Virus record (IMG/VR): IMGVR_UViG_3300034111_000140
Coordinates: 1-35,992 of that record
Reading direction: 5' to 3' (one strand)
DNA length: 35,992 nucleotides
Origin: a virus
The translations under genes and the position numbers were made by a program. Within the stretch, counting starts at the first letter, position 1. Each line of letters opens with the position of its first letter. Shown piece by piece: positions 6,946-15,506 of the stretch. The notes beneath the pieces are model-generated. The model was not told the DNA's origin and ran no database searches. It worked only from the letters and a program-made list of their open reading frames with translations.

Positions 6946-9753
6946 ATGCCTTTGTTTAGAGTAACAGCTCCTGATGGTGCTGTAATAGAAGTCAATGCTC
7001 CTGAAGGTGCTACCGAAGCACAAGCTATTGCGTACGCTCAACAGCAATACAACCCTTCTGCTAAGCAAGCTCCTGCTGTAGATCCTTTAGTAGCTGAGAC
7101 AAACAAAGCAGCTATCGATAAGATTTCTCAAGCTATCCCTGAACCAGTTAAAGAAATAGCTAGTAAGATTAGCAATGTTGTGAAGGCTGGTTATAATGCT
7201 TTACCTGAGGATGTACAAAAAGCAGGTAAATCTACTGGCAACTTCTTACTTGATTCTATCGAGATCCTTAGTCGTCCCTTCCAAGCTACTTCTACGTATT
7301 TAAAAGCCATTGGACAAACTCCTGAGTTTAAGAGTGGTGCTCCGATATGGGAGATTCTTTCTGATAAAAACTTAGCAGATGCTCAGAAGGCTGGTATTCG
7401 TGGTCTTACAGGCGAAGAAAAAGCTACATTCCAAGAAGCATTGCCTGACGACTTTCGTAGAAACAACCCTGTTAAGTCTATGTTATTTGGCTTTATGGGT
7501 GATATTTTTATTGATCCTCTTAAAGCAGGAACTGTAACTCCCTTCTTTAATACTGTTAAATCTGCTGCTAAGACAGTAGATAATTCTGTTGGTATTACTT
7601 CTCGCTTAGCAGATAATGAATTGTTCAGAGCGTTTAATATTAACACAGGTGACGTAGACAAAGCTCAGAAACTATTCAATGATTTTCGATATGTCAGAGA
7701 CAAAGCTAGAATTGAAAGTGTTCAGAATGCTAAGGCAGTAGAGAATCAAATTAAAGCATTGTCTAAGCAGACTGGTGTTCCAGTTAACGAATTAAAAGCT
7801 AAGATCGTACAAGATATCGAGACTGGTAACCTTAGTGATGATGTTATCGGAGCAATGGAGCAGAAGATCGTAGCTCGTAATCGTGAAATCTTAGAACAAC
7901 AAAGAGCTGCTGGTATTGATATTAGTGACTTAGGTGAGACTTATATGCCTCACATCTTAACTAAAGAAGCTGATGATATTTTAAATAGCAAAGGGTCTAA
8001 GAACTTCTTTGGTATTCGTGCTTCTGCAAAAACTCCACAAGCATTACAACGAGAGATAGAAGGAACAGTAGCTGAGATTAATGCTAAAAATATTTACGGC
8101 ACGTCAAAGTATTTTCAAGACGATCCTGCTATTCTGTCTGGTGTGTCTGAGTTCAATGCAGCTAATGCTATTGCTGGTAAAGGATTCTTAAATAAGGCTG
8201 CAGAGTTAGGTGTTCGTGCTGATGTAGCTCCTGCGTCTTATGTTACAGTCCCTGAAATACCAGGTGTTAAGTTTCCAAAAGAAGTAGCAGATCGTCTTAA
8301 CAGATCATATCAGACATTAACCAATAATGAAGAGATTAGTAAATTTTTCAAGGTATACGACGGTGCTCAGAATTGGTGGAAAATGTGGTCACTAGGTGCT
8401 CGTCCAGCATACCATGCTAAGAACACTGTAGGTAACTTATGGAACAACTACCTTGCTGGTGTTACTACTCCTAAGCCATACGCTGATGCTGCAGCTTTCC
8501 AAGTAAAGCTTGCTAAGAATAATATGAATGGTTCTATTGCTGGCTATAAGACAGATGAACTCTATGAAGCAATGGCTACTCGTGGTATCTTTGGTGAAGG
8601 GCAGTACTCAGGAGATATCGCTAGAACTGTAGAAGACGTATTGAAAGGCGGTTCTTCTAATCCTTTCACACTATCTACTAAGAATCCAATTCTTCGTGGT
8701 GGTTTTAAAGTAGGACAGACTATCGAAGACAATGCTCGTATTGCTTTGTTCATTGACTCCTTAAACAAAGGAAAGAACTTTGATGAGGCTGCTTCGCAAG
8801 TGCGTAAGTACCTCTTTGATTATGGTGATCTAAGTCCATTTGAGCGTAGTACTCTTAAGCGTCTCATGCCTTTCTATACATGGTCACGTAAGAACTTACC
8901 TCTGCAGTTAGAGGCTATTGTTCGTCATCCAGATAAGGTTAATAAGCTAAACTTAGCAAGGGAGAATATCCAGTTTGAGACTGAGATTCCAGACTTAGAA
9001 GATGTTCCTGATTATATCAGATCAGCTATGCCTATTTACGGTGCTGAGAAGTTCTTAGGAGAACCTGCTGTACCTGGAACTGCTAAGGCAATTACATTAC
9101 AGAACTTAATTCCCTTCTCTGATCTAACTACATTTACTAAGTTCTTAGACACAGAGACAGCACCTTCTATGATAGAGAGAGGTAAACTATCTAGTACCAT
9201 TTCTACTGCATTAGGAGGAATCTCTCCATTACTGAAAGCACCCTTAGAATTCTTCTCTAACTACGATTACTTCCGTCGTAAAAACATTCAAGAATATCCT
9301 GGACAAACAGCAGATGTAATGGGTATTGAATTACCTGTGCATGTAGCTAAGTTATTATCAAATATTGTAATGCTTAATGAGATTGATAGGGCTAATCCTG
9401 GTGGTGTATTTGGCACACGCTCAGTAGATCCAGTTACTAAGGAAGTTACTACAACTCCTGGAATCTTAGGTTTTACTCCTCGTGAGGCTCGTATTGATTT
9501 GCCTGAGGAACAACGTGAAGCACAGTACTTAACTGGTGTTCGTATATATGATATTGTCTTTGAAGATGTAGCTGAAAGAACTGAAAAGAAAATACGTAGT
9601 GATATAAAATTTTTAGAAGCTAAGATGAAAAAAGCTGATGAAGAAGAGAAAGACCGAGAATTTTATAGGGCTGAGGAAGCTTTAGAAAAGTATCTAGATG
9701 AGTTAGATCGTATCGATGAAGCACGTAAACGTCGGCAGGACAGAGAAAAATGA
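6946..9753 (+). CDS. Large internal virion / ejection protein (935 aa)
   Basis: The largest protein of the tail block. The start, MPLFRVTAPDGAVIEVNAPE then GATEAQAIAYAQQQY, is a short beta-grasp-like module that begins many phage internal virion proteins. The body is long and helical, with membrane-active-looking stretches (PVKSMLFGFMGDIFIDP, WWKMWSLGARPAYHAKNTVG, NNYLAG) and a charged coiled-coil tail (residues about 880-935, EKKIRSDIKFLEAKMKKADE). This matches the size and position of a gp16-like protein that spans the envelope during DNA entry. No transglycosylase Glu motif was recognised. Confidence 0.75.
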   Translation: MPLFRVTAPDGAVIEVNAPEGATEAQAIAYAQQQYNPSAKQAPAVDPLVAETNKAAIDKISQAIPEPVKEIASKISNVVKAGYNALPEDVQKAGKSTGNFLLDSIEILSRPFQATSTYLKAIGQTPEFKSGAPIWEILSDKNLADAQKAGIRGLTGEEKATFQEALPDDFRRNNPVKSMLFGFMGDIFIDPLKAGTVTPFFNTVKSAAKTVDNSVGITSRLADNELFRAFNINTGDVDKAQKLFNDFRYVRDKARIESVQNAKAVENQIKALSKQTGVPVNELKAKIVQDIETGNLSDDVIGAMEQKIVARNREILEQQRAAGIDISDLGETYMPHILTKEADDILNSKGSKNFFGIRASAKTPQALQREIEGTVAEINAKNIYGTSKYFQDDPAILSGVSEFNAANAIAGKGFLNKAAELGVRADVAPASYVTVPEIPGVKFPKEVADRLNRSYQTLTNNEEISKFFKVYDGAQNWWKMWSLGARPAYHAKNTVGNLWNNYLAGVTTPKPYADAAAFQVKLAKNNMNGSIAGYKTDELYEAMATRGIFGEGQYSGDIARTVEDVLKGGSSNPFTLSTKNPILRGGFKVGQTIEDNARIALFIDSLNKGKNFDEAASQVRKYLFDYGDLSPFERSTLKRLMPFYTWSRKNLPLQLEAIVRHPDKVNKLNLARENIQFETEIPDLEDVPDYIRSAMPIYGAEKFLGEPAVPGTAKAITLQNLIPFSDLTTFTKFLDTETAPSMIERGKLSSTISTALGGISPLLKAPLEFFSNYDYFRRKNIQEYPGQTADVMGIELPVHVAKLLSNIVMLNEIDRANPGGVFGTRSVDPVTKEVTTTPGILGFTPREARIDLPEEQREAQYLTGVRIYDIVFEDVAERTEKKIRSDIKFLEAKMKKADEEEKDREFYRAEEALEKYLDELDRIDEARKRRQDREK

Positions 9754-9756
9754 ATC

Positions 9757-10209
9757 ATGTCAGATCAATTTGGATTTATCGAAGGAGCAAAATCTGTAAT
9801 AAGTAGTATGGATGCTAGTCGTGAGGCTAGTAAATCCATTACTAAAAGTATTGTCGATGTACAAAAGGATGTTGCAGCAGTAGCACAGCAGAAAGACTTA
9901 GAGCGTAAGAGACAGATACGAGAAGCTCAGGTCTTTAAAGAGCAGTACTTCAAGAGAGCAATGATGGAATGGCAACGTCAAGAATCCATCCGTATCGAAG
10001 AAGCTAAAGTCAAAGCTGATTTCATAAGAAAGCATGGAGCAAAACGCTGGACTGAAATCGAATCCATTAAACAAAAGATAGAGAAACAAGACAATGAACT
10101 TACTAGAGAGTTTAAAGAAGATTTGGCAAAGGTTCGTAGAGCAATGTTCATGTGCTATGCAGTGGCTGCGGTCATTGCTTGGTATCTAACCTGGGGAGTT
10201 AAACAATAA
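9757..10209 (+). CDS. Membrane-anchored coiled-coil protein, possible spanin-like (150 aa)
   Basis: A long charged helix (residues about 20-125) is followed by a single C-terminal membrane segment, residues 130-146 (MFMCYAVAAVIAWYLTW). It lies directly before the holin and endolysin genes, so a lysis role such as an inner-membrane spanin-like protein is possible. The orientation, with the coiled coil before the membrane segment, is opposite to classical Rz, which argues against a simple spanin call. It could also be a late virion membrane protein. Its stop overlaps the holin ATG by one base. Confidence 0.7.
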   Translation: MSDQFGFIEGAKSVISSMDASREASKSITKSIVDVQKDVAAVAQQKDLERKRQIREAQVFKEQYFKRAMMEWQRQESIRIEEAKVKADFIRKHGAKRWTEIESIKQKIEKQDNELTREFKEDLAKVRRAMFMCYAVAAVIAWYLTWGVKQ

Positions 10210-10625
10210 TGTTACCATTGATGGCACTATTTGATGTTGGGATGAAAGTCCTAGATAAATTTATTCCTGATCCAGAAGCTAAGGCAAAGGCTCAGAAAGA
10301 ACTACTACAAATGCAACAAGAAGGTAAGTTAGCTGAGTTAAACGCTGACAATATCGAGGCACAAGAACTTACAAAGCGTCAAGAAGCAGACATGGCTAGT
10401 GATAGCTGGCTCTCTAAGAACATAAGACCTATGACCCTAGTGTTTATTCTCTTGGTCTACTCAGCATTCGCTACGATGTCAGCATGGGACATAGAAGTAA
10501 ACAATAACTATGTTGAACTCCTAGGTCAATGGGGTATGTTAATTATGTCATTCTACTTTGGAGGTCGTACCCTAGAGAAAATCATGGACATGAAGAAGGA
10601 TAAGAAAGATGAACCTAAGCCCTAA
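10209..10625 (+). CDS. Holin, 3TM gene-transfer-release type
   Basis: The N-terminal FIPDPEAKAKAQKELLQ (residues 18-34), then MASDSWLSKNIRPMTLVFIL, a membrane segment at about 75-92, a second at about 103-118 (ELLGQWGMLIMSFYFG), and GGRTLEKIM match the GTA_holin_3TM family. These proteins permeabilise the inner membrane to release the endolysin. Only two strong membrane segments are obvious here. The 3' end overlaps the endolysin gene by 17 bases, as is common in lysis cassettes. The start at 10209 could instead be Met5. Confidence 0.88.
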   Translation: MLPLMALFDVGMKVLDKFIPDPEAKAKAQKELLQMQQEGKLAELNADNIEAQELTKRQEADMASDSWLSKNIRPMTLVFILLVYSAFATMSAWDIEVNNNYVELLGQWGMLIMSFYFGGRTLEKIMDMKKDKKDEPKP

Positions 10626-11043
10626 CTTTACCTTAGAAGAACTAACCCACTCAGAAGTAGCTGAGCGTAAGAACTTAGACAATACCCCTAACGCTACCGA
10701 GGTTGCTAACTTAACTAGACTAGCAGCTTTGCTTGAGCAGGTTAGAACCCTCCTAAACAAGCCAATCATGATTAACTCAGGCTTTAGGTCTAAACCAGTC
10801 AATGACTCTGTCGGTAGCAAGGACACTAGCCAACATAGGATAGGTTGTGCTGCTGATATCAGAGTCCCAGGAATGACCCCTAAACAGGTCGTAGAGGCTT
10901 GCATTGCTTCGGATATACCCTTTGATCAAATCATCGAAGAATTCAGCTCCTGGACGCATATAAGCGTTCCTAACGGTACTGCTGATAAACCCAGAAGACA
11001 AGCCTTAATTATTGATAAGGCTGGTACTAGGAATTTCGTGTAA
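10609..11043 (+). CDS. Endolysin, peptidase M15-type (144 aa)
   Basis: Peptidase M15 (D-Ala-D-Ala carboxypeptidase-like) fold. The start NFTLEELTHSEVAER and MINSGFRSKPVN are typical of the family. Zinc ligands are His76 and Asp83 in SQHRIGCAADI and His117 in WTHIS; Glu110 or Glu111 just upstream is the probable catalytic acid. It cleaves peptide cross-links in peptidoglycan at lysis. There is no signal peptide, so release depends on the holin encoded immediately upstream. It is the last gene of the rightward late block. Confidence 0.93.
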   Translation: MNLSPNFTLEELTHSEVAERKNLDNTPNATEVANLTRLAALLEQVRTLLNKPIMINSGFRSKPVNDSVGSKDTSQHRIGCAADIRVPGMTPKQVVEACIASDIPFDQIIEEFSSWTHISVPNGTADKPRRQALIIDKAGTRNFV

Positions 11044-11084
11044 CATTTTGTAGGTACTTAGCAGTATTTACCTATAGTTTATAA

Positions 11085-11108
11085 CAAAAAAGCCCTCCGA
11101 AGAGGGCT
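11085..11108 (-). terminator. Rho-independent terminator of the leftward block
   Basis: Read on the minus strand, AGCCCTC-TTCG-GAGGGCT (11108-11091) forms a 7-bp stem with a UUCG tetraloop and is followed by T residues at 11090-11085. On the plus strand the bases after the stem (CTTAAG) form no T-run, so it mainly stops leftward transcription. It sits between the converging late and early/replication blocks. Confidence 0.88.
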
Positions 11109-11114
11109 CTTAAG

Positions 11115-11243
11115 TTACAACTCAAAAGAGAATAGTAGTCTAAATATTCCTACGTCTATGATTAGATGTCGACAGTCATCATACTCAGCGACGTACTCAA
11201 AGCCTACCATAAATCCAGTGAGAAAGTATAGTTCAAGACTCAT
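11115..11243 (-). CDS. Small hypothetical phage protein (42 aa)
   Basis: Starts at ATG 11243-11241, overlapping the end of the upstream gene by 11 bases, and stops with TAA at 11117-11115. The product reads MSLELYFLTGFMVGFEYVAE and ends DVGIFRLLFSFEL, a pattern found in a family of very small phage proteins (FxTGFxVGFEY). The function is unknown. It is the last gene before the leftward terminator. Confidence 0.65.
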   Translation of the reverse strand: MSLELYFLTGFMVGFEYVAEYDDCRHLIIDVGIFRLLFSFEL

Positions 11244-11394
11244 TTGATTCTTCCTTGTATTTATCAATTGCTCTGGTGATCAGGGCTTCTAAGCCAACCT
11301 GAATGAGAAGAGTCTTAGCTTCTTCGTCTAGTTCTACTTCCATATCAGCAGACCCATCCTCATTCTCAGTCAAGCATAGCAGTTCAATCTTCAT
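11233..11394 (-). CDS. Small acidic hypothetical protein (53 aa)
   Basis: The ATG overlaps the ribonucleotide reductase stop (ATGA), indicating translational coupling. The product contains NEDGSADMEVELDEEAKTLL and then GLEALITRAIDKYKEE, a small beta-strand plus helix protein resembling short conserved phage proteins near replication genes. There is no known catalytic motif, and the function is unknown. Confidence 0.7.
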   Translation of the reverse strand: MKIELLCLTENEDGSADMEVELDEEAKTLLIQVGLEALITRAIDKYKEESNES

Positions 11395-13298
11395 TTAACT
11401 GGACATGCACCACTGGCACACTCGTCCCCTCCATCAAAGTTTGCTTCATCAACCTTAGTAATCAAACGAGTCTTAGAGACTAGCTCATCATACTGCTCCT
11501 TAGTAATCTCCTCTAGAGGTGCTTGATGGAATCCATGTTCATTGTGTAGCAGGAAAGACAAGGACTTGTGGTTGTTCTTGTAATTCTTAGCAAGGTACTT
11601 CTTAATCTCAGGTAGTTCTTCCTTACGATAATACACTGTACAGGAAACACTATTGTCTGACCAATGAGCTTGTAACCATTTCACAACTTCTAACTGATCA
11701 ATCGCAGTCATCTCAGCAGCAAGCTTTGTTCCCTCTGGATAGCAGAATGGGAAGCTAACTACCATTGTACTGTGATCTTCACTGCCATCAAAGTTACGCT
11801 GATACTCCACAGGATAACCATGATCACGACAGACTTGTACTAAAGCGTGGTCTGCTGCGATGCGAATCCTACGAATCATGTGTCTAGAATACGCAGGATG
11901 GCAACCAGAAGTTACACCTGGAAGTAACGACAGAGTACCTGAAGGTTTAACAGTGGTAAGTTTTACTGACTCAGGAAAGCCATGCTTAGCACTGTACTCT
12001 TTATCGAAAGCTCGTAACTCTTCATAAGCTTCAGATAACCAGCTACGTTGTTCATCACTTGCTTGCAAGACACCAGTAACTCCGATGCCCATCCGCATAT
12101 TACTATGCACAATATCTGCAGTCTCTTCGAGATGGCAGGGTAATGCGAGACTATGCTTATTGATTCGATACAGCAGCTTACAGATGTCTACGAATTCTTC
12201 CTTACTAGTTACATTCGATAGATATATCTCAGCTAAGCAACAAGTCTCATAAGGAGCTAGGGACTGCTCAGCACAAGGATTGTAACCCATCACCTTAGGG
12301 TCAGGATACTGAGTCTCTCCCAGTCTTCCAATCTTTCTGCTAAGCTTCAGGTTAATTAAACCATAAGGCTCGCCCTTGCCTTCGTACCCATCCCAGAAAT
12401 ACTCATGTAGATCTTTGAAGTCGTTACATACTACGCTGTTATTAGACATAGCTCTCCACGAAGGGATGTTGCCCATGTCCCACCGTTTAGCCAGCAAGTA
12501 TTCAACGTCATCAGGATCACCAATAGCAATCTGAGCAGAGCGTCTTACATTACCAGCGACTACTACTGCACCGATAATATTCATGATGTCGAGGCAGTCA
12601 ATAGAGCGTAGCTGTCTACCTGCTCTCTTCTCCAAGATCTCACTGATCTTAGCAATACCCCAACATAAATCCTCAGCACCTGAAGCAGTGCCTCCAAAGC
12701 CCTTAATAGGAGAACCTTTACCTCGGACTAGTATAGTAGAATACGTAAAAGTAGTTTTACTATCGCTGAGGAAAGCTGCCTTAAGAGTCTTACCAAGCAA
12801 CTGAACCCATCCCTCACGAGAATCAGGCACGATAAAGTCAGCGTCGTTACTGTCCACACGAGTAGGAGTAGCAAAGCTGGAGTTAACAGGAGGAAGTTTT
12901 TGTATATGCTCTCTTTGAATATTGTATCCAACTCCAGATCCTAACATTAATAAGTCCATTGCCCAGGTGAAGGGACGTACTGGATGGTCTATGACAGTGA
13001 ATGCACAGTTTTGTAAACTAGCTAGACCTAAGCGACCTACTGTCTCAGTACCCATCTGCCATAAGAAGCGACCTGCTACAGTACCCTTCAATTCCATCAG
13101 ATACTTCTGTAAGCGTTTCTTCTCAGCATCAGTAAAGCCACACTTAAGCTGATCATTAGACGCTGCTACGACACGATTAACTGTGTCTTCAAACTCTTCT
13201 GTAGGACTAGCAGGATCTGCTTCGTTCAATCGACGAGCGTATGTCCTTTTGTATGTTATATATCCTACGGTGCTAAACGGTGTATTAAATTCTGTCAT
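11391..13298 (-). CDS. nrdJ: Class II (adenosylcobalamin-dependent) ribonucleotide reductase
   Basis: 635 aa, the usual size of monomeric B12-dependent RNRs. It reduces ribonucleoside triphosphates to deoxynucleotides for phage DNA synthesis. Active-site features: Cys98 in SLQNCAF and Cys353/354 in YETCCLAEI form the expected redox pair region. NPCAEQ (residues 340-345) holds the thiyl-radical Cys342 and catalytic Glu344. VKPSGTLSLLPGVTSG is the phosphate-binding loop, and the C-terminal CASGAC (Cys627, Cys632) is the thioredoxin-accessible pair. No separate small subunit or activase is present, consistent with class II. It is coupled by ATGA overlaps on both sides. Confidence 0.93.
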   Translation of the reverse strand: MTEFNTPFSTVGYITYKRTYARRLNEADPASPTEEFEDTVNRVVAASNDQLKCGFTDAEKKRLQKYLMELKGTVAGRFLWQMGTETVGRLGLASLQNCAFTVIDHPVRPFTWAMDLLMLGSGVGYNIQREHIQKLPPVNSSFATPTRVDSNDADFIVPDSREGWVQLLGKTLKAAFLSDSKTTFTYSTILVRGKGSPIKGFGGTASGAEDLCWGIAKISEILEKRAGRQLRSIDCLDIMNIIGAVVVAGNVRRSAQIAIGDPDDVEYLLAKRWDMGNIPSWRAMSNNSVVCNDFKDLHEYFWDGYEGKGEPYGLINLKLSRKIGRLGETQYPDPKVMGYNPCAEQSLAPYETCCLAEIYLSNVTSKEEFVDICKLLYRINKHSLALPCHLEETADIVHSNMRMGIGVTGVLQASDEQRSWLSEAYEELRAFDKEYSAKHGFPESVKLTTVKPSGTLSLLPGVTSGCHPAYSRHMIRRIRIAADHALVQVCRDHGYPVEYQRNFDGSEDHSTMVVSFPFCYPEGTKLAAEMTAIDQLEVVKWLQAHWSDNSVSCTVYYRKEELPEIKKYLAKNYKNNHKSLSFLLHNEHGFHQAPLEEITKEQYDELVSKTRLITKVDEANFDGGDECASGACPVK

Positions 13299-13471
13299 TC
13301 AGTTTCTTCCCAATCTACTTCTTTTAGAAGTCTGTTATAGTTGTTTTCGATAGTGTCGCTAAAAGTTTCTACTAAGTCTTCTGAAGCTATGTCGAGTAGC
13401 TCCAGAAGCATTACTTCATCTAAACTCTTCAACCGTTCTTTTAATTCTGTCAGTGTAAGAGTACGGTTCAT
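13295..13471 (-). CDS. Small hypothetical protein (58 aa)
   Basis: ATG at 13471-13469; TGA at 13297-13295 overlaps the RNR start codon (ATGA). The product is helical and acidic (LTLTELKERLKSLDEVMLLE, then ASEDLVETFSD). It resembles short phage proteins that carry a TLxELxExLxxLDE helix. No function is known. Tight coupling suggests expression together with RNR. Confidence 0.7.
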   Translation of the reverse strand: MNRTLTLTELKERLKSLDEVMLLELLDIASEDLVETFSDTIENNYNRLLKEVDWEETE

Positions 13472-13825
13472 TTATTTTTTCTTAGCAACACGCTTAGTAG
13501 CGTTAGCTTTAGCTGCCTTGGCTGGCTGCGTAGAACAGGCTGTAATAAAGTCAATCGCTTTCTGAGCAGCCTCTTGGAAAGCCTTTAGCTGGGTAACAGA
13601 TTCTTTGTAGTTCCAATCACTGCACCACCAATTAACTACATTCTTGGTATCAGACTGGATGGTTACGCTAACTTGCCAGTCATCATCCTTATCCATGCGT
13701 CCATCAACTGTTACGAATGCATTGTCGTCTGGGAAAAACTTATTAAATTTTACTGTCTTCACTGGTTTCTGCTCCTCTAAAAATTTATGTGATTCGTTAA
13801 GAATTTTTACTAATGATGTAGTCAA
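13472..13825 (-). CDS. Hypothetical protein with basic tail (117 aa)
   Basis: A beta-rich central part (NAFVTVDGRMDKDDDWQVSV) is followed by a Trp-rich stretch (VVNWWCSDWNY), a helix, and a strongly basic Ala/Lys C-terminus (AKAAKANATKRVAKKK). The tail could bind nucleic acid. It overlaps the upstream DUF3310 gene by 29 bases. I do not recognise the family. Confidence 0.75.
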   Translation of the reverse strand: MTTSLVKILNESHKFLEEQKPVKTVKFNKFFPDDNAFVTVDGRMDKDDDWQVSVTIQSDTKNVVNWWCSDWNYKESVTQLKAFQEAAQKAIDFITACSTQPAKAAKANATKRVAKKK

Positions 13826-14108
13826 GGTAGTGTCTCGCTTTCTGTAAGTCCTGCAATCCGTCTTTATGTTTCCAACGTAGCATATATTTTACCACATTTC
13901 CCTCCCAAAAGTCAAGCTCCCAGGCTTCTATAATATCCCAAGGTTGTATACCATTACCCTTGTGATAGTGTTTACCTCCTACCTGTGTATCCCTAGGAGT
14001 TAACTCAGGCTCTTCTACTTGAAGTCTACGAAAGTATTCTTCTAAGGTCAGTTCACCTGGACAATTGTCTGAGTATCCGTAGGGTCTAGGCATTGCTATT
14101 GGATTCAT
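13797..14108 (-). CDS. DUF3310 family protein (103 aa)
   Basis: Residues about 43-99 match DUF3310: VGGKHYHKGNGIQPWDIIEA, then FWEGNVVKYMLRWKHKDG and DLQKARHYLDYII. The family is widespread in phages beside nucleotide-metabolism and replication genes, and is often annotated as a putative nucleotide kinase-like protein without biochemical proof. The N-terminus (residues 1-40) is Pro-rich and variable. It is coupled to the phosphoesterase gene by a four-base overlap. Confidence 0.88.
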   Translation of the reverse strand: MNPIAMPRPYGYSDNCPGELTLEEYFRRLQVEEPELTPRDTQVGGKHYHKGNGIQPWDIIEAWELDFWEGNVVKYMLRWKHKDGLQDLQKARHYLDYIISKNS

Positions 14109-14869
14109 AAATACCTCTTCTTTAAAAAGTCTAAGGAAACAAACATCTCATCGAAGCAACCATCATGAACTTCGTGTAAGACCACAATACCTCTCCAATA
14201 GTGGTTGCCCTGAGCCCCCATGTAATCTTCGTCGTGTTCATAACAACTCCCTGCAATTATAGCCGTAAGCGTTTTGCCATCTGCTCGAATAGCGTAAGCA
14301 ACTTGTCTACCTTGTTGATGACCCACAACACACGACTGATGTTTCTTGGAGATAATTGCTGCTGCCGATCCAACAGGGCGATTAAGAGCACCTGCAGTAA
14401 CATAATGGGCATATAAAACACCATCAACAATAATTGGCTGCTCAAAAGGAATAACTTCCCAACCTGCCTCAGCATACTTCAAGTCTCCAACAGATATAGT
14501 ACCATCTAACATCGAATCGTTTTCAACTGCACGATTGATACGATGCTCATGATTCCCTAGTGTTAATACCATTCGTGGTTTATATACCTTATCTTTATTC
14601 CTCCGCTGTCTTGCTTGTAAGTCACGCAGTGGTTTTAATAAGATGTCCATTGCTTCGTGTGTTGCTGCTACATCATGCTTATATCGTCTACCCTCGAAGG
14701 ACTTCTTTCCTTTATCATAGCTTGATAATGAAGGCATGTCCGCAAAGTCCCCAATATTAACAATAACATCAGGACGCTTCTTAACAATATAGTTTCCAAT
14801 CGCTTTTAAATAATTATAATCATGACCAGGTTTCACTTGACAGTCTGGTATTATTAAGTGGGTCGGCAT
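14105..14869 (-). CDS. Calcineurin-like metallophosphoesterase (254 aa)
   Basis: Metal-binding motifs in order: PDCQVKPGH near residue 8 (DxQ instead of the usual DxH), GDFAD at about 40-44, GNHEHR at about 106-111, and GHQQGR near 194 (an altered GHxH). This is the metallophosphoesterase fold, hydrolysing phosphomono- or diesters. The substrate cannot be deduced; phage members lie in replication modules as this one does. The His-to-Gln changes in the first and last motifs are notable, but such variants occur in phage homologues. Confidence 0.85.
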   Translation of the reverse strand: MPTHLIIPDCQVKPGHDYNYLKAIGNYIVKKRPDVIVNIGDFADMPSLSSYDKGKKSFEGRRYKHDVAATHEAMDILLKPLRDLQARQRRNKDKVYKPRMVLTLGNHEHRINRAVENDSMLDGTISVGDLKYAEAGWEVIPFEQPIIVDGVLYAHYVTAGALNRPVGSAAAIISKKHQSCVVGHQQGRQVAYAIRADGKTLTAIIAGSCYEHDEDYMGAQGNHYWRGIVVLHEVHDGCFDEMFVSLDFLKKRYL

Positions 14870-15068
14870 CGTAATCCTTTATATTAATTTCATATCCGTA
14901 TATGTTTGACAAGAAGCTTAGGAACTCTCGTAACACACAGTCCCAAGACTGATCTGCTGAAAGATTAAACTCATGACGAATCTCCTTGTTGAAAGGAAAG
15001 CCATGACGTGCATCTGTCTCATCACCTTCTACGAATTCAAACGTATATCTATTTATAGGATGTTCCAT
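14820..15068 (-). CDS. Hypothetical protein (82 aa)
   Basis: The product has FEFVEGDETDARHGFPF and SWDCVLREFLSFLSNIYGYEI, the latter typical of a small conserved phage family (W..VLREFLxFLSxxYGY). The last 50 bases overlap the phosphoesterase gene in another frame, so its C-terminus past GYEINIK may be non-conserved. The function is unknown. Confidence 0.75.
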   Translation of the reverse strand: MEHPINRYTFEFVEGDETDARHGFPFNKEIRHEFNLSADQSWDCVLREFLSFLSNIYGYEINIKDYDADPLNNTRLSSETWS

Positions 15069-15172
15069 TTAGCGTCCTTCCAAAAGTAAATCCATCCTTG
15101 TTCATCCATACCAAGGACAGTGAAGTTATCTTTATCTCCAATAACTTTCCATTCTTTAATGTTAATTGCCAT
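15053..15172 (-). CDS. Small hypothetical protein (39 aa)
   Basis: ATG at 15172-15170 with AGGA six bases upstream; stop TAA at 15055-15053. The product MAINIKEWKVIGDKDNFTVL continues GMDEQGWIYFWKDAKW, a compact beta-hairpin-like protein. It overlaps its neighbours by 11 and 16 bases, as do other genes in this block. The ribosome binding site and tight packing support it; the function is unknown. Confidence 0.6.
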   Translation of the reverse strand: MAINIKEWKVIGDKDNFTVLGMDEQGWIYFWKDAKWNIL

Positions 15173-15506
15173 TTGCTTTCCTAACTAATTCAATAAAGTA
15201 TTCAGCATCTACTAAGACAAGAGGCTTACTATTGTTCTGCTTCAAGACTACGAGTGGCTCGACTAATCCATGCGTCTGAGCTTGTTCATAATCTTTGAAA
15301 ACTGCAATAGCTTTACGATTCTTGCACTCAATCTGAAAAGGAAAAAGACTACGAGCAGCCGAGCTAAGCTGAACATCCTCTCCACTCGCTCCCATGCTTG
15401 TGCTTCTGACATCATCAGTGCTCAGCGTAGGGAATCGTTGGAGTATCTGGTCTCTCACCCACTGCTGTAGCTTTCTTCCTTTTGCTTTTGCTGACTGTGG
15501 TTTCAA
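15162..15506 (-). CDS. PD-(D/E)XK endonuclease-like protein (114 aa)
   Basis: The N-terminal helix GRKLQQWVRDQIL is followed by a catalytic core: Glu43/Asp44 in ASGEDVQLS and Glu60-Cys-Lys62 in FPFQIECKNR, then a helix containing EQA. This is the PD-(D/E)XK pattern, close to small resolvase-like phage nucleases. It probably processes recombination or replication intermediates, a role filled by gp3 in T7. The first 92 bases are shared with the upstream gene in another frame. Confidence 0.82.
   Translation of the reverse strand: MKPQSAKAKGRKLQQWVRDQILQRFPTLSTDDVRSTSMGASGEDVQLSSAARSLFPFQIECKNRKAIAVFKDYEQAQTHGLVEPLVVLKQNNSKPLVLVDAEYFIELVRKANGN

Noticed and set aside
11091-11113. Same hairpin as a terminator for the rightward late genes
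   Set aside because: On the plus strand the stem is followed by CTTAAG with no T-run, so efficient rightward termination is doubtful.
13880-13915. Minus-strand TTGACT, 18-base spacer and TAAAAT resembling a promoter
   Set aside because: It is within conserved codons of the DUF3310 gene (LDFWEGNVVKYML), so the match is explained by the protein sequence.
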